DNA of 64,000 nt, taken from contig NZ_JARUBE010000003.1 in the NCBI RefSeq assembly GCF_029626035.1, positions 558,001-622,000 of the forward strand, written 5' to 3'. The translations under genes and the position numbers were made by a program. Position 1 is the first letter of the stretch. Each line of letters opens with the position of its first letter. Origin of the DNA: Micromonospora sp. WMMD980 (GTDB lineage: Bacteria; Actinomycetota; Actinomycetes; Mycobacteriales; Micromonosporaceae). Positions 36,867-44,796 of this stretch are shown piece by piece. A model generated the notes under the pieces. It was not told the origin of the DNA, made no database searches, and saw only the letters and a list, made by a program, of their open reading frames with translations.

Positions 36867-37898
36867 GTGGATGAGTCGTTGATCGACCTGAGGACCGACA
36901 CCGTGACCCGGCCGACGCCGGCGATGCGGGAGGCCATGGCCGCCGCCGAGGTGGGCGACGACGTCTACGCCGAGGATCCGACCGTGACCGCGCTCGAGGC
37001 CGAGGTGGCCGCCCTGTTCGGGAACGAGGCGGCGCTGTTCGCCCCGAGCGGCTCGATGGCCAACCAGCTCGCCCTGCAACTGCTCGTCCCGCCCGGCGAC
37101 GAGCTGCTCTGCGACGCCGACGCGCACGTGGTCACGTACGAGGTCGGCGCCGCCGCGGCGTACTCCGGAATCTCGTCGCGGACCTGGCCGGCGGTGGGCG
37201 CGGAGCTGGACCCCGACGTGGTCGCCGGGATGATCCGGCCGGACGGCTACTTCGCGGTGCCCACCCGGGCGGTCGCGGTGGAGCAGACCCACAACCGGGG
37301 CGGCGGCGGGGTGATCCCGCTGTCCACGCTGCGCCGGCTGCGCGCGGTCACCGACGAGCACGGGCTCGCGCTGCACTGCGACGGGGCCCGGATCTGGCAC
37401 GCGCACGTGGCCGACGGGGTGCCGTTGGCCGAGTACGGCGTGCTGTTCGACACGCTGTCGGTCTGCCTCTCCAAGGGGTTGGGCGCGCCGGTCGGCTCGC
37501 TGGTGGTGGGCAGCGCCGAGAAGATCGCCCGGGCCCGGTTCCTGCGCAAGCGGATGGGCGGCGGCATGCGGCAGGTGGGCATCCTCGCCGCCGCCGGCCG
37601 GTACGCGCTGGCGCACCACGTGGAGCGGCTCGCCGACGACCACGCGAAGGCCGCCCGGCTCGCCGAGGCGGTCGCCCCGCACGGCGTGCTCGCGACCGGG
37701 GTGCGGACCAACATCGTGCCGCTGGACCTGACCAAGCATCCGCTCGACGCGCACGCCCTCGCCGCCGCCACCCGGGCGGAGGGTCTGCTGATCTCGGTGC
37801 TCGGGCCGCGAACCGCCCGGCTGGTCACCCACCTGGACGTCACCGACGCCCAGATCGACCGCGCCGCGGACGTCCTGACCGCGGCGCTGCGAGCCTGA
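36867..37898 (+). CDS. ltaE: Low-specificity threonine aldolase
   Basis: A 343-residue PLP enzyme that cleaves threonine or allo-threonine to glycine and acetaldehyde. It shows the beta-eliminating lyase fold with LRTDTVTRPTPAMREAM, GDDVYAEDPTV, APSGSMANQLAL, HCDGARIWHA with the PLP-ring Asp, and the Schiff-base Lys in SVCLSKGLGAPVGS. GTG follows an AAAGGA ribosome-binding site that replaces the repeat-unit end. It lies downstream of aroG across a tandem repeat, so the two may be translated in a chain. It converges with the endonuclease IV gene with 3 bp between stops. Confidence 0.93.
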   Translation: MDESLIDLRTDTVTRPTPAMREAMAAAEVGDDVYAEDPTVTALEAEVAALFGNEAALFAPSGSMANQLALQLLVPPGDELLCDADAHVVTYEVGAAAAYSGISSRTWPAVGAELDPDVVAGMIRPDGYFAVPTRAVAVEQTHNRGGGGVIPLSTLRRLRAVTDEHGLALHCDGARIWHAHVADGVPLAEYGVLFDTLSVCLSKGLGAPVGSLVVGSAEKIARARFLRKRMGGGMRQVGILAAAGRYALAHHVERLADDHAKAARLAEAVAPHGVLATGVRTNIVPLDLTKHPLDAHALAAATRAEGLLISVLGPRTARLVTHLDVTDAQIDRAADVLTAALRA

Positions 37899-37901
37899 CG
37901 A

Positions 37902-38780
37902 TCAGGGGCGGAGGCGCCTGAGGGTGGCGATGTCGGCCGCGTGGCCGACGTGCTTCTCGCTGGGCGTCTCCACCAGCACCGGTACGCCCGCCGTCGCCGG
38001 GTGGCGCATCAGCTCCGCGAACGCCGGCTCGCCGATGCTGCCCTTGCCGATGTTCTCGTGCCGGTCCCGGGTGGAGCCGCACAGGTCCTTCGAGTCGTTG
38101 GCGTGCACCAGTCGTAGCCGGTCGGCGCCCACGGTGTCGACGAGCGTGTCCAGCGTGGTGGTCATGCCACCCTCGGCGGCCAGGTCGTGCCCGGCGGCCC
38201 AGGCGTGGCAGGTGTCGAAGCAGACGCCCAGCATCGGGTGCCCGTCGACCGCGTCCAGGTAGGGGCCGAGGTGCTCGACCCGGGAGGCCAACGACCGGCC
38301 GCCCCCGGCGCTCGGCTCGACAAGCAGCATCGGCCCACCGGCCGCCGCGGTCGCGTCGAGCAGCGGCAGCAACGACTTCCGCACCTGACGCAGGGCCGCC
38401 TCGGCGTGCCCGGCGTCGACCGAGCTGCCGGCGTGGAACACCACGCCCTCGGCGCCGATGGCCCGGCCCCGCCGCAGCGCGTGGGCCAGCGTCTCGGCCG
38501 ACCGGGTGACCGTGGCCGGGGTGGGGGAGCCGAGGTTGACCAGCAGCGAGGCGTGGATGAAGACGGGCAGGCCCCGCTCGCCGCAGCCGTCGCGGAACAG
38601 CGCGTCCTGCGCCGGGTCGCCGGCCGGCAGCGCCCAGCCGCGCGAGTTGGCGACGTAGACCTGCACCACCTCGGAGCCGGCCGCCTCGGCGTACGGCAGC
38701 GCCGCCCGGGCGAGCCCACCGGAGGTGGGGGTGTGCGAGCCCACCCGCCTGCGGTCGTCGGCCCGGTTCCGCACGCTCAC
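37902..38780 (-). CDS. nfo: Deoxyribonuclease IV (endonuclease IV, AP endonuclease)
   Basis: A 292-residue AP endonuclease that nicks DNA 5' to abasic sites in base-excision repair using a trinuclear zinc site. Ligand motifs appear in order: a His in VVFHAGSSVD, Glu in LLVEPSAGGG, FDTCHAWAAGHD, HANDSKDLCGSTRDRHENIGKG and the terminal VETPSE. The start is GTG (VSVRNRADDRRRVGSH) overlapping the kinase stop by 4 nt, so it is co-translated with the kinase gene. The overall length is at the normal value for the family. A link between a cell-wall sensing kinase and DNA repair is positional only. Confidence 0.92.
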   Translation of the reverse strand: MSVRNRADDRRRVGSHTPTSGGLARAALPYAEAAGSEVVQVYVANSRGWALPAGDPAQDALFRDGCGERGLPVFIHASLLVNLGSPTPATVTRSAETLAHALRRGRAIGAEGVVFHAGSSVDAGHAEAALRQVRKSLLPLLDATAAAGGPMLLVEPSAGGGRSLASRVEHLGPYLDAVDGHPMLGVCFDTCHAWAAGHDLAAEGGMTTTLDTLVDTVGADRLRLVHANDSKDLCGSTRDRHENIGKGSIGEPAFAELMRHPATAGVPVLVETPSEKHVGHAADIATLRRLRP

Positions 38781-40762
38781 AGGCAGGTCACCGTGACCGT
38801 GGTCCCGGGCGGCACCGGGGTGTTCTCGGCCGGGTTCTGCAGCCGGGCCACACCGTTCGGGTTGAGCTGCACGTTGACCGGGAAGCCCTGGCTCTCCAGC
38901 GTCTGCTTGGCCTGCTGGCAGGGCATGTCGACCACCCGGGGGACGGCCACCTGGGGCGGACCCTTGCTGATCTCCAGCTTGACCTTGGCGCCCTTCTCCA
39001 CGCCGGTGCCGTCGGCCGGGCTCTGGCCGAGGATCTCGTCCTTCGGCTTGTCGGAGTCCTTGTAGTTCTCCTCCGCGGTCAGCTCGAGCTTCGCCAGGAT
39101 GCCGCGCGCCTCGTTGATGTTCTTGCCGACCAGGTTGGGCACGGTGACCGGGGCGCGACCCTTGCTGAGGATCAGCGTCACCTTCGACCCGGGCTTGACC
39201 ACCGTGCCCACCTTCGGGTCGGTGGCCAGCACCACGCCGGCCGGCAGCGCGTCGTCGTAGCGGGAGGCGCCCTTGGCGGGCACCAGCTTGGCGCCGCTCA
39301 GGTCGGCCTGGGCCAGCTCGTAGTCCTTGCCGACCACGTCCGGCACCGGCAGCCGCTCCGGGCCCAGCGACAGCGTCAGGGTGATCGTGCCGCCCTTGAC
39401 GATCCGGGCGGCGGACCCGGGGGCCTGCCCGAGGACCGTGTCCTTCGGCACCGTCTCGTTGTAGCGCGGGTCGGCGTAGCGCAGCGTGAAGCCGCCGCGC
39501 TGGGCCTGCGCCTCGGCCTCGGCCTTGGTCATGCTGACCAGCTGCGGCGCGACCGTGTAGCGGCCCACCCCGAACCACCAGCCGCCGAGCGCGGCCACCA
39601 GGCCCAGCACCACGGCCGCCGCGGCGACGGCCAGTCGGCCGCGCGGTGAGCCCATGACCTGGGTACGCAGGGCGGCCAGCCGGGCGCCCAACCCCTCCGG
39701 CTCGTCGGCCCGGCGCCGGTGCGGGCGCTGCCCACCGCCGCCCTCGGGCAGCCGGGCCCAGGCCGGCCGCTCGGCCGGCCGAACCGCGGCGACCACCTGG
39801 GTCGGCTGGCTCAGCACCGCCGTGTCGTCGCTGATCTGACGCAGCACGGCGGTGTGCGCGTGCGGGTTGCCCAGCTCCTCGCGGGCCGCCTGCACCTCGG
39901 TCAGCAGCGCGCCGGCGTTGGCCGGGCGGGCCGCCGGATCGCGCCGGGTCGCCCGGGCGACGAGCGCGTCGAGGACCGGCGGCAGCGCCGGGACCAGCGT
40001 CGACGGCGCCGGCACGTCGCGGTCGACGTGCTGCCAGGCGACCTCGACCGGCCGGTCGCCGTCGTAGGGCACCCGGCCGGTGAGCATCTCGAACAGCACG
40101 ATGCCGGCGGAGTAGACGTCGGTGCGCGGGTCCGCGTGCCCCTGGGTGACCAGCTCCGGCGCCACGTAGGCCACGGTCGCCATGAGCTGGTTGCCGTTCT
40201 CTTCCTCGGCGCTCGCCTCGACCGCCCGGGCCAGGCCGAAGTCGGCCACCTTGACCACGCTGTCGACCAGGTTGCCGCTGCCGCCGGCGGGCGCCTCGGC
40301 GACCAGCACGTTCTCCGGCTTGACGTCGCGGTGCACGAGACCGGCGCGGTGCGCGGCGGCGATCGCGGCGAGCATCTGCTCGGCGATCGCGAGCGCCTCG
40401 TCCGGGTCGAGCCGGCGTCGTTCGGCGAGCACGTCGCGCAGCGTGCGACCGCGGACGTACTCCATCACCAGGTAGGGCAGGCCGGCGTGGATGCCCTGGT
40501 CGTAGACCGCGACCACGTTCGGGTGGGTGAGCCGGGCGATGGTCTTCGCCTCGTCGGTGAAGCGCTCGACGAAGCCGGCCATCCGGGCCCGCGCCTGCGG
40601 CGCCTGGCTCGGGTGAATGATCTTGATCGCCACGGTGCGCTCCAGGCGCTCGTCGGTGGCGGTGTAAACAGTCGCCATGCCGCCACGGGCCACGCGACCG
40701 CGAATGCGGTAGCGCCCGTCGAGCAGCGAGCCCAGCAACGTGTCGGCGACCTGTGTGTCCAT
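38777..40762 (-). CDS. pknL: PASTA-domain serine/threonine protein kinase
   Basis: A 661-residue membrane kinase. The N-terminal Hanks kinase has the glycine loop RVARGGMATVY, Lys47 in VAIKII, catalytic Asp146 in HRDVKPEN, DFG at 174-176 and APE at 201-203; the activation loop has Thr196. A membrane helix (LAVAAAAVVLGLVAALGGWWF, about 385-405) leads to four extracellular PASTA repeats that in relatives bind peptidoglycan fragments or lipid II. By its neighbours (aroG, Rv2175c-like gene, prenyl synthase) it corresponds to PknL of M. tuberculosis rather than PknB. It is divergent from the Rv2175c-like gene. Confidence 0.93.
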   Translation of the reverse strand: MDTQVADTLLGSLLDGRYRIRGRVARGGMATVYTATDERLERTVAIKIIHPSQAPQARARMAGFVERFTDEAKTIARLTHPNVVAVYDQGIHAGLPYLVMEYVRGRTLRDVLAERRRLDPDEALAIAEQMLAAIAAAHRAGLVHRDVKPENVLVAEAPAGGSGNLVDSVVKVADFGLARAVEASAEEENGNQLMATVAYVAPELVTQGHADPRTDVYSAGIVLFEMLTGRVPYDGDRPVEVAWQHVDRDVPAPSTLVPALPPVLDALVARATRRDPAARPANAGALLTEVQAAREELGNPHAHTAVLRQISDDTAVLSQPTQVVAAVRPAERPAWARLPEGGGGQRPHRRRADEPEGLGARLAALRTQVMGSPRGRLAVAAAAVVLGLVAALGGWWFGVGRYTVAPQLVSMTKAEAEAQAQRGGFTLRYADPRYNETVPKDTVLGQAPGSAARIVKGGTITLTLSLGPERLPVPDVVGKDYELAQADLSGAKLVPAKGASRYDDALPAGVVLATDPKVGTVVKPGSKVTLILSKGRAPVTVPNLVGKNINEARGILAKLELTAEENYKDSDKPKDEILGQSPADGTGVEKGAKVKLEISKGPPQVAVPRVVDMPCQQAKQTLESQGFPVNVQLNPNGVARLQNPAENTPVPPGTTVTVTCL

Positions 40763-40906
40763 CGGCAGGCAGTCTATGTGTCGGGACGGTGAAGGTTGAA
40801 CAGGATGCTACCGCCGGGGTCCGACGGGAGTGGACCGGGACGCTCCGGGTACGCGTGCGGGGGGTGCCGTGCACCGTCTGGCGGCGGCACGTGGCAGGGT
40901 GGTCGG

Positions 40907-41287
40907 GTGACCGATTCCGTACCCGCCGAGACCGGTGCCGACCTGCCCGGACCGACCGACCCGGCCGGCTGGCTGGCCCTGCCGGACGTGGCCGAGCGCC
41001 TCGAGCTGTCGATCAGCAAGGTGCACCAGATGATCCGGGACCGGGAACTGCTCGCGGTGCGCCGCGACGGCGTCCGCCGGATCCCGGCCGAGCTGGTGGC
41101 CAACCGCAACGTGCTCAAGCACCTACCCGGCGTGCTCAACCTGCTCGCCGACGCCGGGTACGACGACGAGGAGGCGCTGCGCTGGCTCTACCGCGAGGAC
41201 CCGAGCCTCCCCGGCACCCCGGCCGCCGCGCTCGCCGGCGACCTGGCCCGCGAGGTCAAGCGCCGCGCCCAGGCCGTCGCCTTCTGA
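40907..41287 (+). CDS. Rv2175c-like winged helix-turn-helix DNA-binding protein
   Basis: A 126-residue DNA-binding protein of the Rv2175c family, which M. tuberculosis PknL phosphorylates at an N-terminal Thr, abolishing DNA binding (published, from memory). It has a helix-turn-helix LPDVAERLELSISKVHQMIRD with a wing ELLAVRRDGVRRIPAELV, and a C-terminal helical domain. The flexible N-terminus VTDSVPAETGADLPGPTD has Thr at position 9, the same number as the reported phosphosite. Being divergent from the PASTA kinase gene repeats the PknL-Rv2175c arrangement. GTG is the start; a longer frame exists but is not family-like. Confidence 0.9.
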   Translation: MTDSVPAETGADLPGPTDPAGWLALPDVAERLELSISKVHQMIRDRELLAVRRDGVRRIPAELVANRNVLKHLPGVLNLLADAGYDDEEALRWLYREDPSLPGTPAAALAGDLAREVKRRAQAVAF

Positions 41288-41304
41288 CCACCGAACCTCG
41301 TCGG

Positions 41305-41353
41305 TCATGCGGTCGGCGGCGGAAACGATCCGATCGCGCCGCCAACCTCATGA
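41305..41353. repeat. Inverted repeat between convergent genes (CATGAGGTTGGCGGC type)
   Basis: Two 16-nt arms, TCATGCGGTCGGCGGC and GCCGCCAACCTCATGA, pair with two mismatches. A similar element is at 50156. Lies between two convergent genes, so probably a terminator. Confidence 0.6.
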
Positions 41354-41378
41354 TCGATCAGAGCCGGGGCGGGGTGGG

Positions 41379-42461
41379 TCAGTCGGCGCGGCGGGTGGCG
41401 GCGATGGCCAGGTCGACCAGCGCCTGACGCGCCTCGGTGTCCAGGTCGACGGCGCTCAGCGCGGCCAGGGCGCCCTCGGTCAGCGTGGCGATCCGGCGCT
41501 CGGTACGCGCCAACGCGCCGCTCGCGGTGATCAGCTCACGCAGCCGGGCCACCCCGTCGGCGTCCAGGCCCGCCGCGCCCAGCCCGGCCAGGAGCAACTC
41601 CCGACCGGCCGGGTCGAGCGCCTCCAGGGCCGCCGCCACCAGGTAGGTCCGCTTGCCCTCGCGCAGGTCGTCGCCGGCCGGCTTGCCGGTGCGCTCCGGG
41701 TCGCCGAACACCCCGAGCACGTCGTCGCGCAGCTGGAACGCCTCGCCCAGCGGCAGCCCGTACGCCGAGTAGGCCGCGTGCACCTCGGCGGGCGCGCCGG
41801 CCAGCGCGGCGCCCAGCAGCAGCGGACGCTCGACGGTGTACTTCGCCGACTTGTAGCGGGCCACCTTGCCGGCGCGCTCGAGCGACGTGTCGCCGGTGGC
41901 CTGGGTCAACACGTCCAGGTACTGCCCGACGGTCACCTCGGTGCGCATCTCGTCGAAGACCGGCCGGGCCCGCGCCACCGTCGCCGGGGCCAGGCCGGCG
42001 GAGTGCAGCAGCTCGTCGGACCAGACCAGGCAGAGGTCGCCCAGCAGGATCGCCGACGCGTCGCCGAACGCGTCGGCGTCACCGCCCCAGCCGGCCGCGC
42101 GGTGCCGGGCGGCGAACCGCCGGTGCACCGCGGGCTCACCCCGCCGGGTGTCCGACCGGTCCATCAGGTCGTCGTGGATCAGTGCACTGGCCTGCACGAA
42201 CTCCAACGCCGCAAGGGTGGCGACAACCTGGTCGGAGTCGATCCCGCCGGCGCCGCGGTAACCCCAGTAACCGAAGGCGGGGCGCAGCCGCTTACCGCCG
42301 CCCAGCACGAACGCCTCGATCGCCTCCGCCACCGGCAGCAGGCCGTCGTCGACGGCGGCGAGCCAGGCGCGTTGGCCGGCGAGGAACTCGGTGAGCGCCT
42401 TGTCGATCCGCTGGCGCAGGCCGGCACGGTCGACGGGGGAGACGGGAGCAGCGTGGGTCAC
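41379..42461 (-). CDS. Polyprenyl/geranylgeranyl diphosphate synthase
   Basis: A 360-residue trans-prenyltransferase that builds C15-C20 (or longer) isoprenoid diphosphates from IPP and an allylic primer. It has the first aspartate-rich motif LIHDDLMDRSDTRRG (Asp97, 98 and 101), GGKRLRP, TVGQYLDVL and the second motif QLRDDVLGVFGD. It corresponds in position to IdsA2 (Rv2173) in M. tuberculosis. Because the carotenoid tailoring operon is only 2 kb downstream, the enzyme may supply GGPP for the pigment, although a general role in menaquinone or sugar-carrier chains is equally possible. It lies 9 nt downstream of a small regulator gene. Confidence 0.92.
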   Translation of the reverse strand: MTHAAPVSPVDRAGLRQRIDKALTEFLAGQRAWLAAVDDGLLPVAEAIEAFVLGGGKRLRPAFGYWGYRGAGGIDSDQVVATLAALEFVQASALIHDDLMDRSDTRRGEPAVHRRFAARHRAAGWGGDADAFGDASAILLGDLCLVWSDELLHSAGLAPATVARARPVFDEMRTEVTVGQYLDVLTQATGDTSLERAGKVARYKSAKYTVERPLLLGAALAGAPAEVHAAYSAYGLPLGEAFQLRDDVLGVFGDPERTGKPAGDDLREGKRTYLVAAALEALDPAGRELLLAGLGAAGLDADGVARLRELITASGALARTERRIATLTEGALAALSAVDLDTEARQALVDLAIAATRRAD

Positions 42462-42470
42462 GCCCCGACG

Positions 42471-42857
42471 CTAGTCGGTCCCCGCCGGACGTGCCCCGTC
42501 GCCGCCCCGGCGCGCCGCCCGCACCCGGGGCGCCCGCGCCGGCCCGGAGCGGCCCGGGTGCGCCCGGGACCTGCCGGCCGGGCCCGCCGCCGCGCCGAGC
42601 CGGCGACTGCGCGCGGTGGCCTCGGCGATCAGCTCGGCCGGAACCCCGAGGACCGTCGCCAGCCACGCGGACCAGAAGTCACCGGGCAGCCGGAGTTGGC
42701 GCTCCCACCGGGACACCTCGTGCCGGGTGAGGGTGGGCACGCCGGAGGCGGCGCACAGCTCGGCGGCGAGTCGCTGCTGGCTCCAGCCACGGGCGGCCCT
42801 CAGCTCGGCCAGGAGCGGCCCCAGCAGGCGGGGGCCGGACGGCGGGGACGGGATCAT
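42471..42857 (-). CDS. XRE-like helix-turn-helix protein
   Basis: A 128-residue protein with a lambda-repressor-type helix-turn-helix (LLAELRAARGWSQQRLAAEL, then LTRHEVSRWERQ), followed by LPGDFWSAWLATVLGVPAEL and a basic, low-complexity tail from about residue 90. ATG follows a perfect GGAGG site (MIPSPPSGP start); the frame stays open upstream but is not convincing. It is in one transcription unit with the prenyl synthase (9 nt gap) and could control it. Divergent from metF across about 218 bp. Confidence 0.78.
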   Translation of the reverse strand: MIPSPPSGPRLLGPLLAELRAARGWSQQRLAAELCAASGVPTLTRHEVSRWERQLRLPGDFWSAWLATVLGVPAELIAEATARSRRLGAAAGPAGRSRAHPGRSGPARAPRVRAARRGGDGARPAGTD

Positions 42858-43075
42858 CGGGACCTCCGGGCGACGGCGCGGTGGCGACGCGGACGCCCGG
42901 CCGTGGCGCACCGGCGCGTCGCCGTCGTGGCGACCCCCGCGCGGGCCCCCGGCCGGCCGCCGGCCGCCCACCGCGCTGACGTCGTTTCTACCCCCGGGGT
43001 ACGACGTCGCGCCCGGCCGGCTCGCGGGCTGGGAAGGTCCTCGGCACACCGGCCCCGTCCGGTTACAGTCGGTCC

Positions 43076-43993
43076 GTGGCGCTCGGTCTTCCCTCGGTCC
43101 TCCCCAATCCCCAGCCGGCGATCGGGGAGCTGATCCGTGACGGCCGCCCCACCTTCTCGTTCGAGTTCTTCCCGCCGAAGACCCCGGCCGGCGAGAAACT
43201 GCTCTGGCAGGCGATCCGCGAGCTGGAGCCGCTGCTCCCGTCGTTCGTCTCGATCACCTACGGCGCGGGCGGCTCGACCCGGGACACCACGGTCGCGGTG
43301 ACCGAGCGGATCGCCACCGAGACCACCCTGCTGCCGATGGCGCACCTCACCGCGGTCAACCACTCGGTCGCCGAGCTGCGGCACGTGATCGGCCGGCTGG
43401 CCTCGGTCGGGGTCCGCAACGTGCTGGCCGTGCGGGGCGACCCGCCGGGCGACCCGGGCGGCGAGTGGGTCACCCACCCCGAGGGCGTCCGCTACGCCGA
43501 GGACCTGGTCCGGCTGGTCCGCGACAGCGGCGACTTCAGCGTCGGGGTGGCCGCCTTCCCGTACAAGCACCCGCGCTCGCCCGACGTGGCCAGCGACACC
43601 GCGCACTTCGTCCGCAAGTGCCGGGCCGGGGCCGAGTTCGCGATCACCCAGATGTTCTTCGACGCCGACGACTACCTGCGGCTGCGCGACCGGGTGGCCG
43701 CCACCGGCTGCGACACCCCGATCCTGGCCGGGGTGATGCCGGTGACCCAGATCGGCACCATCGCGCGCTCGGTGCAGCTCTCCGGCGCGCCGTTCCCGCC
43801 GGCGCTGGCCGAGCGGTTCGACCGGGTCGCCGACGACCCCGCGGCGGTGCACCGGCTCGGCGTCGAGCAGGCCGGCGAGATGTGCGCCAAGCTGCTGGAC
43901 GAGGGCGTGCCGGGGATCCACTTCATCACGCTCAACCGGTCCACCGCGACCCGCGAGGTCTGGCAGCGCCTGCGCGCCGACGCGCGGGTGTGA
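43076..43993 (+). CDS. metF: Methylenetetrahydrofolate reductase
   Basis: A 305-residue TIM-barrel flavoprotein that reduces 5,10-methylenetetrahydrofolate to 5-methyltetrahydrofolate for methionine synthesis. Motifs: SFEFFPPKTPAGEKLL (with the catalytic Glu in the first strand), FVSITYGAGGSTRDTT, LTAVNHSVAEL, NVLAVRGDPPGD (FAD/folate loop) and AEFAITQMFFDADDYLRL. GTG is the first codon. In M. tuberculosis its place is taken by Rv2172c, a distant MTHFR-type protein. It is divergent from the regulator-prenyl synthase pair. Confidence 0.92.
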   Translation: MALGLPSVLPNPQPAIGELIRDGRPTFSFEFFPPKTPAGEKLLWQAIRELEPLLPSFVSITYGAGGSTRDTTVAVTERIATETTLLPMAHLTAVNHSVAELRHVIGRLASVGVRNVLAVRGDPPGDPGGEWVTHPEGVRYAEDLVRLVRDSGDFSVGVAAFPYKHPRSPDVASDTAHFVRKCRAGAEFAITQMFFDADDYLRLRDRVAATGCDTPILAGVMPVTQIGTIARSVQLSGAPFPPALAERFDRVADDPAAVHRLGVEQAGEMCAKLLDEGVPGIHFITLNRSTATREVWQRLRADARV

Positions 43994-44037
43994 CCACCCG
44001 CCACACGACACCCGGAGCGCTCTTCTACGGTTGATCC

Positions 44038-44727
44038 GTGGTGGGCACACAGCTGAACTGGGACCAGTACGCGACCGCGTGGGCGCGGCTGCACGGTGGG
44101 TTCGATCCCCGGAGCGCCGCGCCGGTGGTGCGCGCCTGGCTACGCTTCGCCTACCACGTGGGCTTCGTGCTGGGTCGGCTCCGGGTCGGTCCGACCGCGG
44201 TGACCGTGTTCGGGGTGCTGCTCTGCTTCTGCGTACCCCTGCTGGTGGGCCGGACCGGCGACGGACCGTTCCTGGGTTCGCTCTTCGTGCTGCTCGCCGC
44301 CGTGGCGGACAGTGTCGACGGTGCGGTGGCGGTGGCCACCGCCCGCACCACCCGGCTCGGCTACGTCTACGACTCGGTCGCCGACCGGCTCGGCGAGGTG
44401 GCCTGGCTGATCGCGTTCTGGCTGCTCGGCGCGCCCGGCGCGCTGGTCGCCGCCGCCGGCGGCCTGTCCTGGCTGCACGAGTACGTGCGCGCCCGCTCCG
44501 TGTCGGCCGGGATGCGGGAGATCGGCGCGGTGACCGTGGGGGAGCGGCCCACCCGGGTCTGTGTGGCGCTGGTCGGGCTGCTGGTCGCCGGGCTCACCGG
44601 GCTGATCGACGCCGACCTGACCGCCGGCACCGCCACCATGGCCACCACGGTGTGGGTGCTGCTCGCCGGCTTCGGCCTCGGTCAGTTGCTCTCCGCGGTC
44701 CGGCGCGCGCTCGTCGACGCCGGCTGA
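44038..44727 (+). CDS. CDP-alcohol phosphatidyltransferase family membrane protein
   Basis: A 229-residue integral membrane protein with about five or six helices. It carries the family motif as DSVDGAVA (D-x-x-D-G-x-x-A) and, after a spacer, GYVYDSVADR (G-x3-D-x3-D), the residues that bind Mg2+ and CDP-alcohol. Such enzymes transfer a phospho-alcohol head group such as inositol-phosphate or glycerol-phosphate to a membrane acceptor. The second part of the motif has ARTTRLG in place of the usual S-x-x-G. GTG starts the gene (VVGTQLNWDQYATAW). It ends 16 bp before an interspersed repeat. Confidence 0.87.
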   Translation: MVGTQLNWDQYATAWARLHGGFDPRSAAPVVRAWLRFAYHVGFVLGRLRVGPTAVTVFGVLLCFCVPLLVGRTGDGPFLGSLFVLLAAVADSVDGAVAVATARTTRLGYVYDSVADRLGEVAWLIAFWLLGAPGALVAAAGGLSWLHEYVRARSVSAGMREIGAVTVGERPTRVCVALVGLLVAGLTGLIDADLTAGTATMATTVWVLLAGFGLGQLLSAVRRALVDAG

Positions 44728-44743
44728 CCGCCCGGCGGGGTGG

Positions 44744-44796
44744 TGAGAAGGGGCCCCTTCTCTACCGGAGGCGTTAACAAGGGGCCTCGCCTTACC
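44744..44796 (+). repeat. GGGGCCCC-pair interspersed repeat, copy 3
   Basis: Two GGGGCC-type palindromes flank a TACCGGAGGCGTTAA core. The right end supplies the TAA stop codon of the leftward phytoene-desaturase-like gene, the same arrangement as at 3162. Confidence 0.75.

Noticed and set aside
37902..40874. A single frame spanning the PASTA kinase and endonuclease IV as one protein
   Set aside because: Only the part after the kinase stop reads as endonuclease IV; the rest is out-of-frame kinase sequence. A GTGA overlap gives a normal endonuclease IV start.
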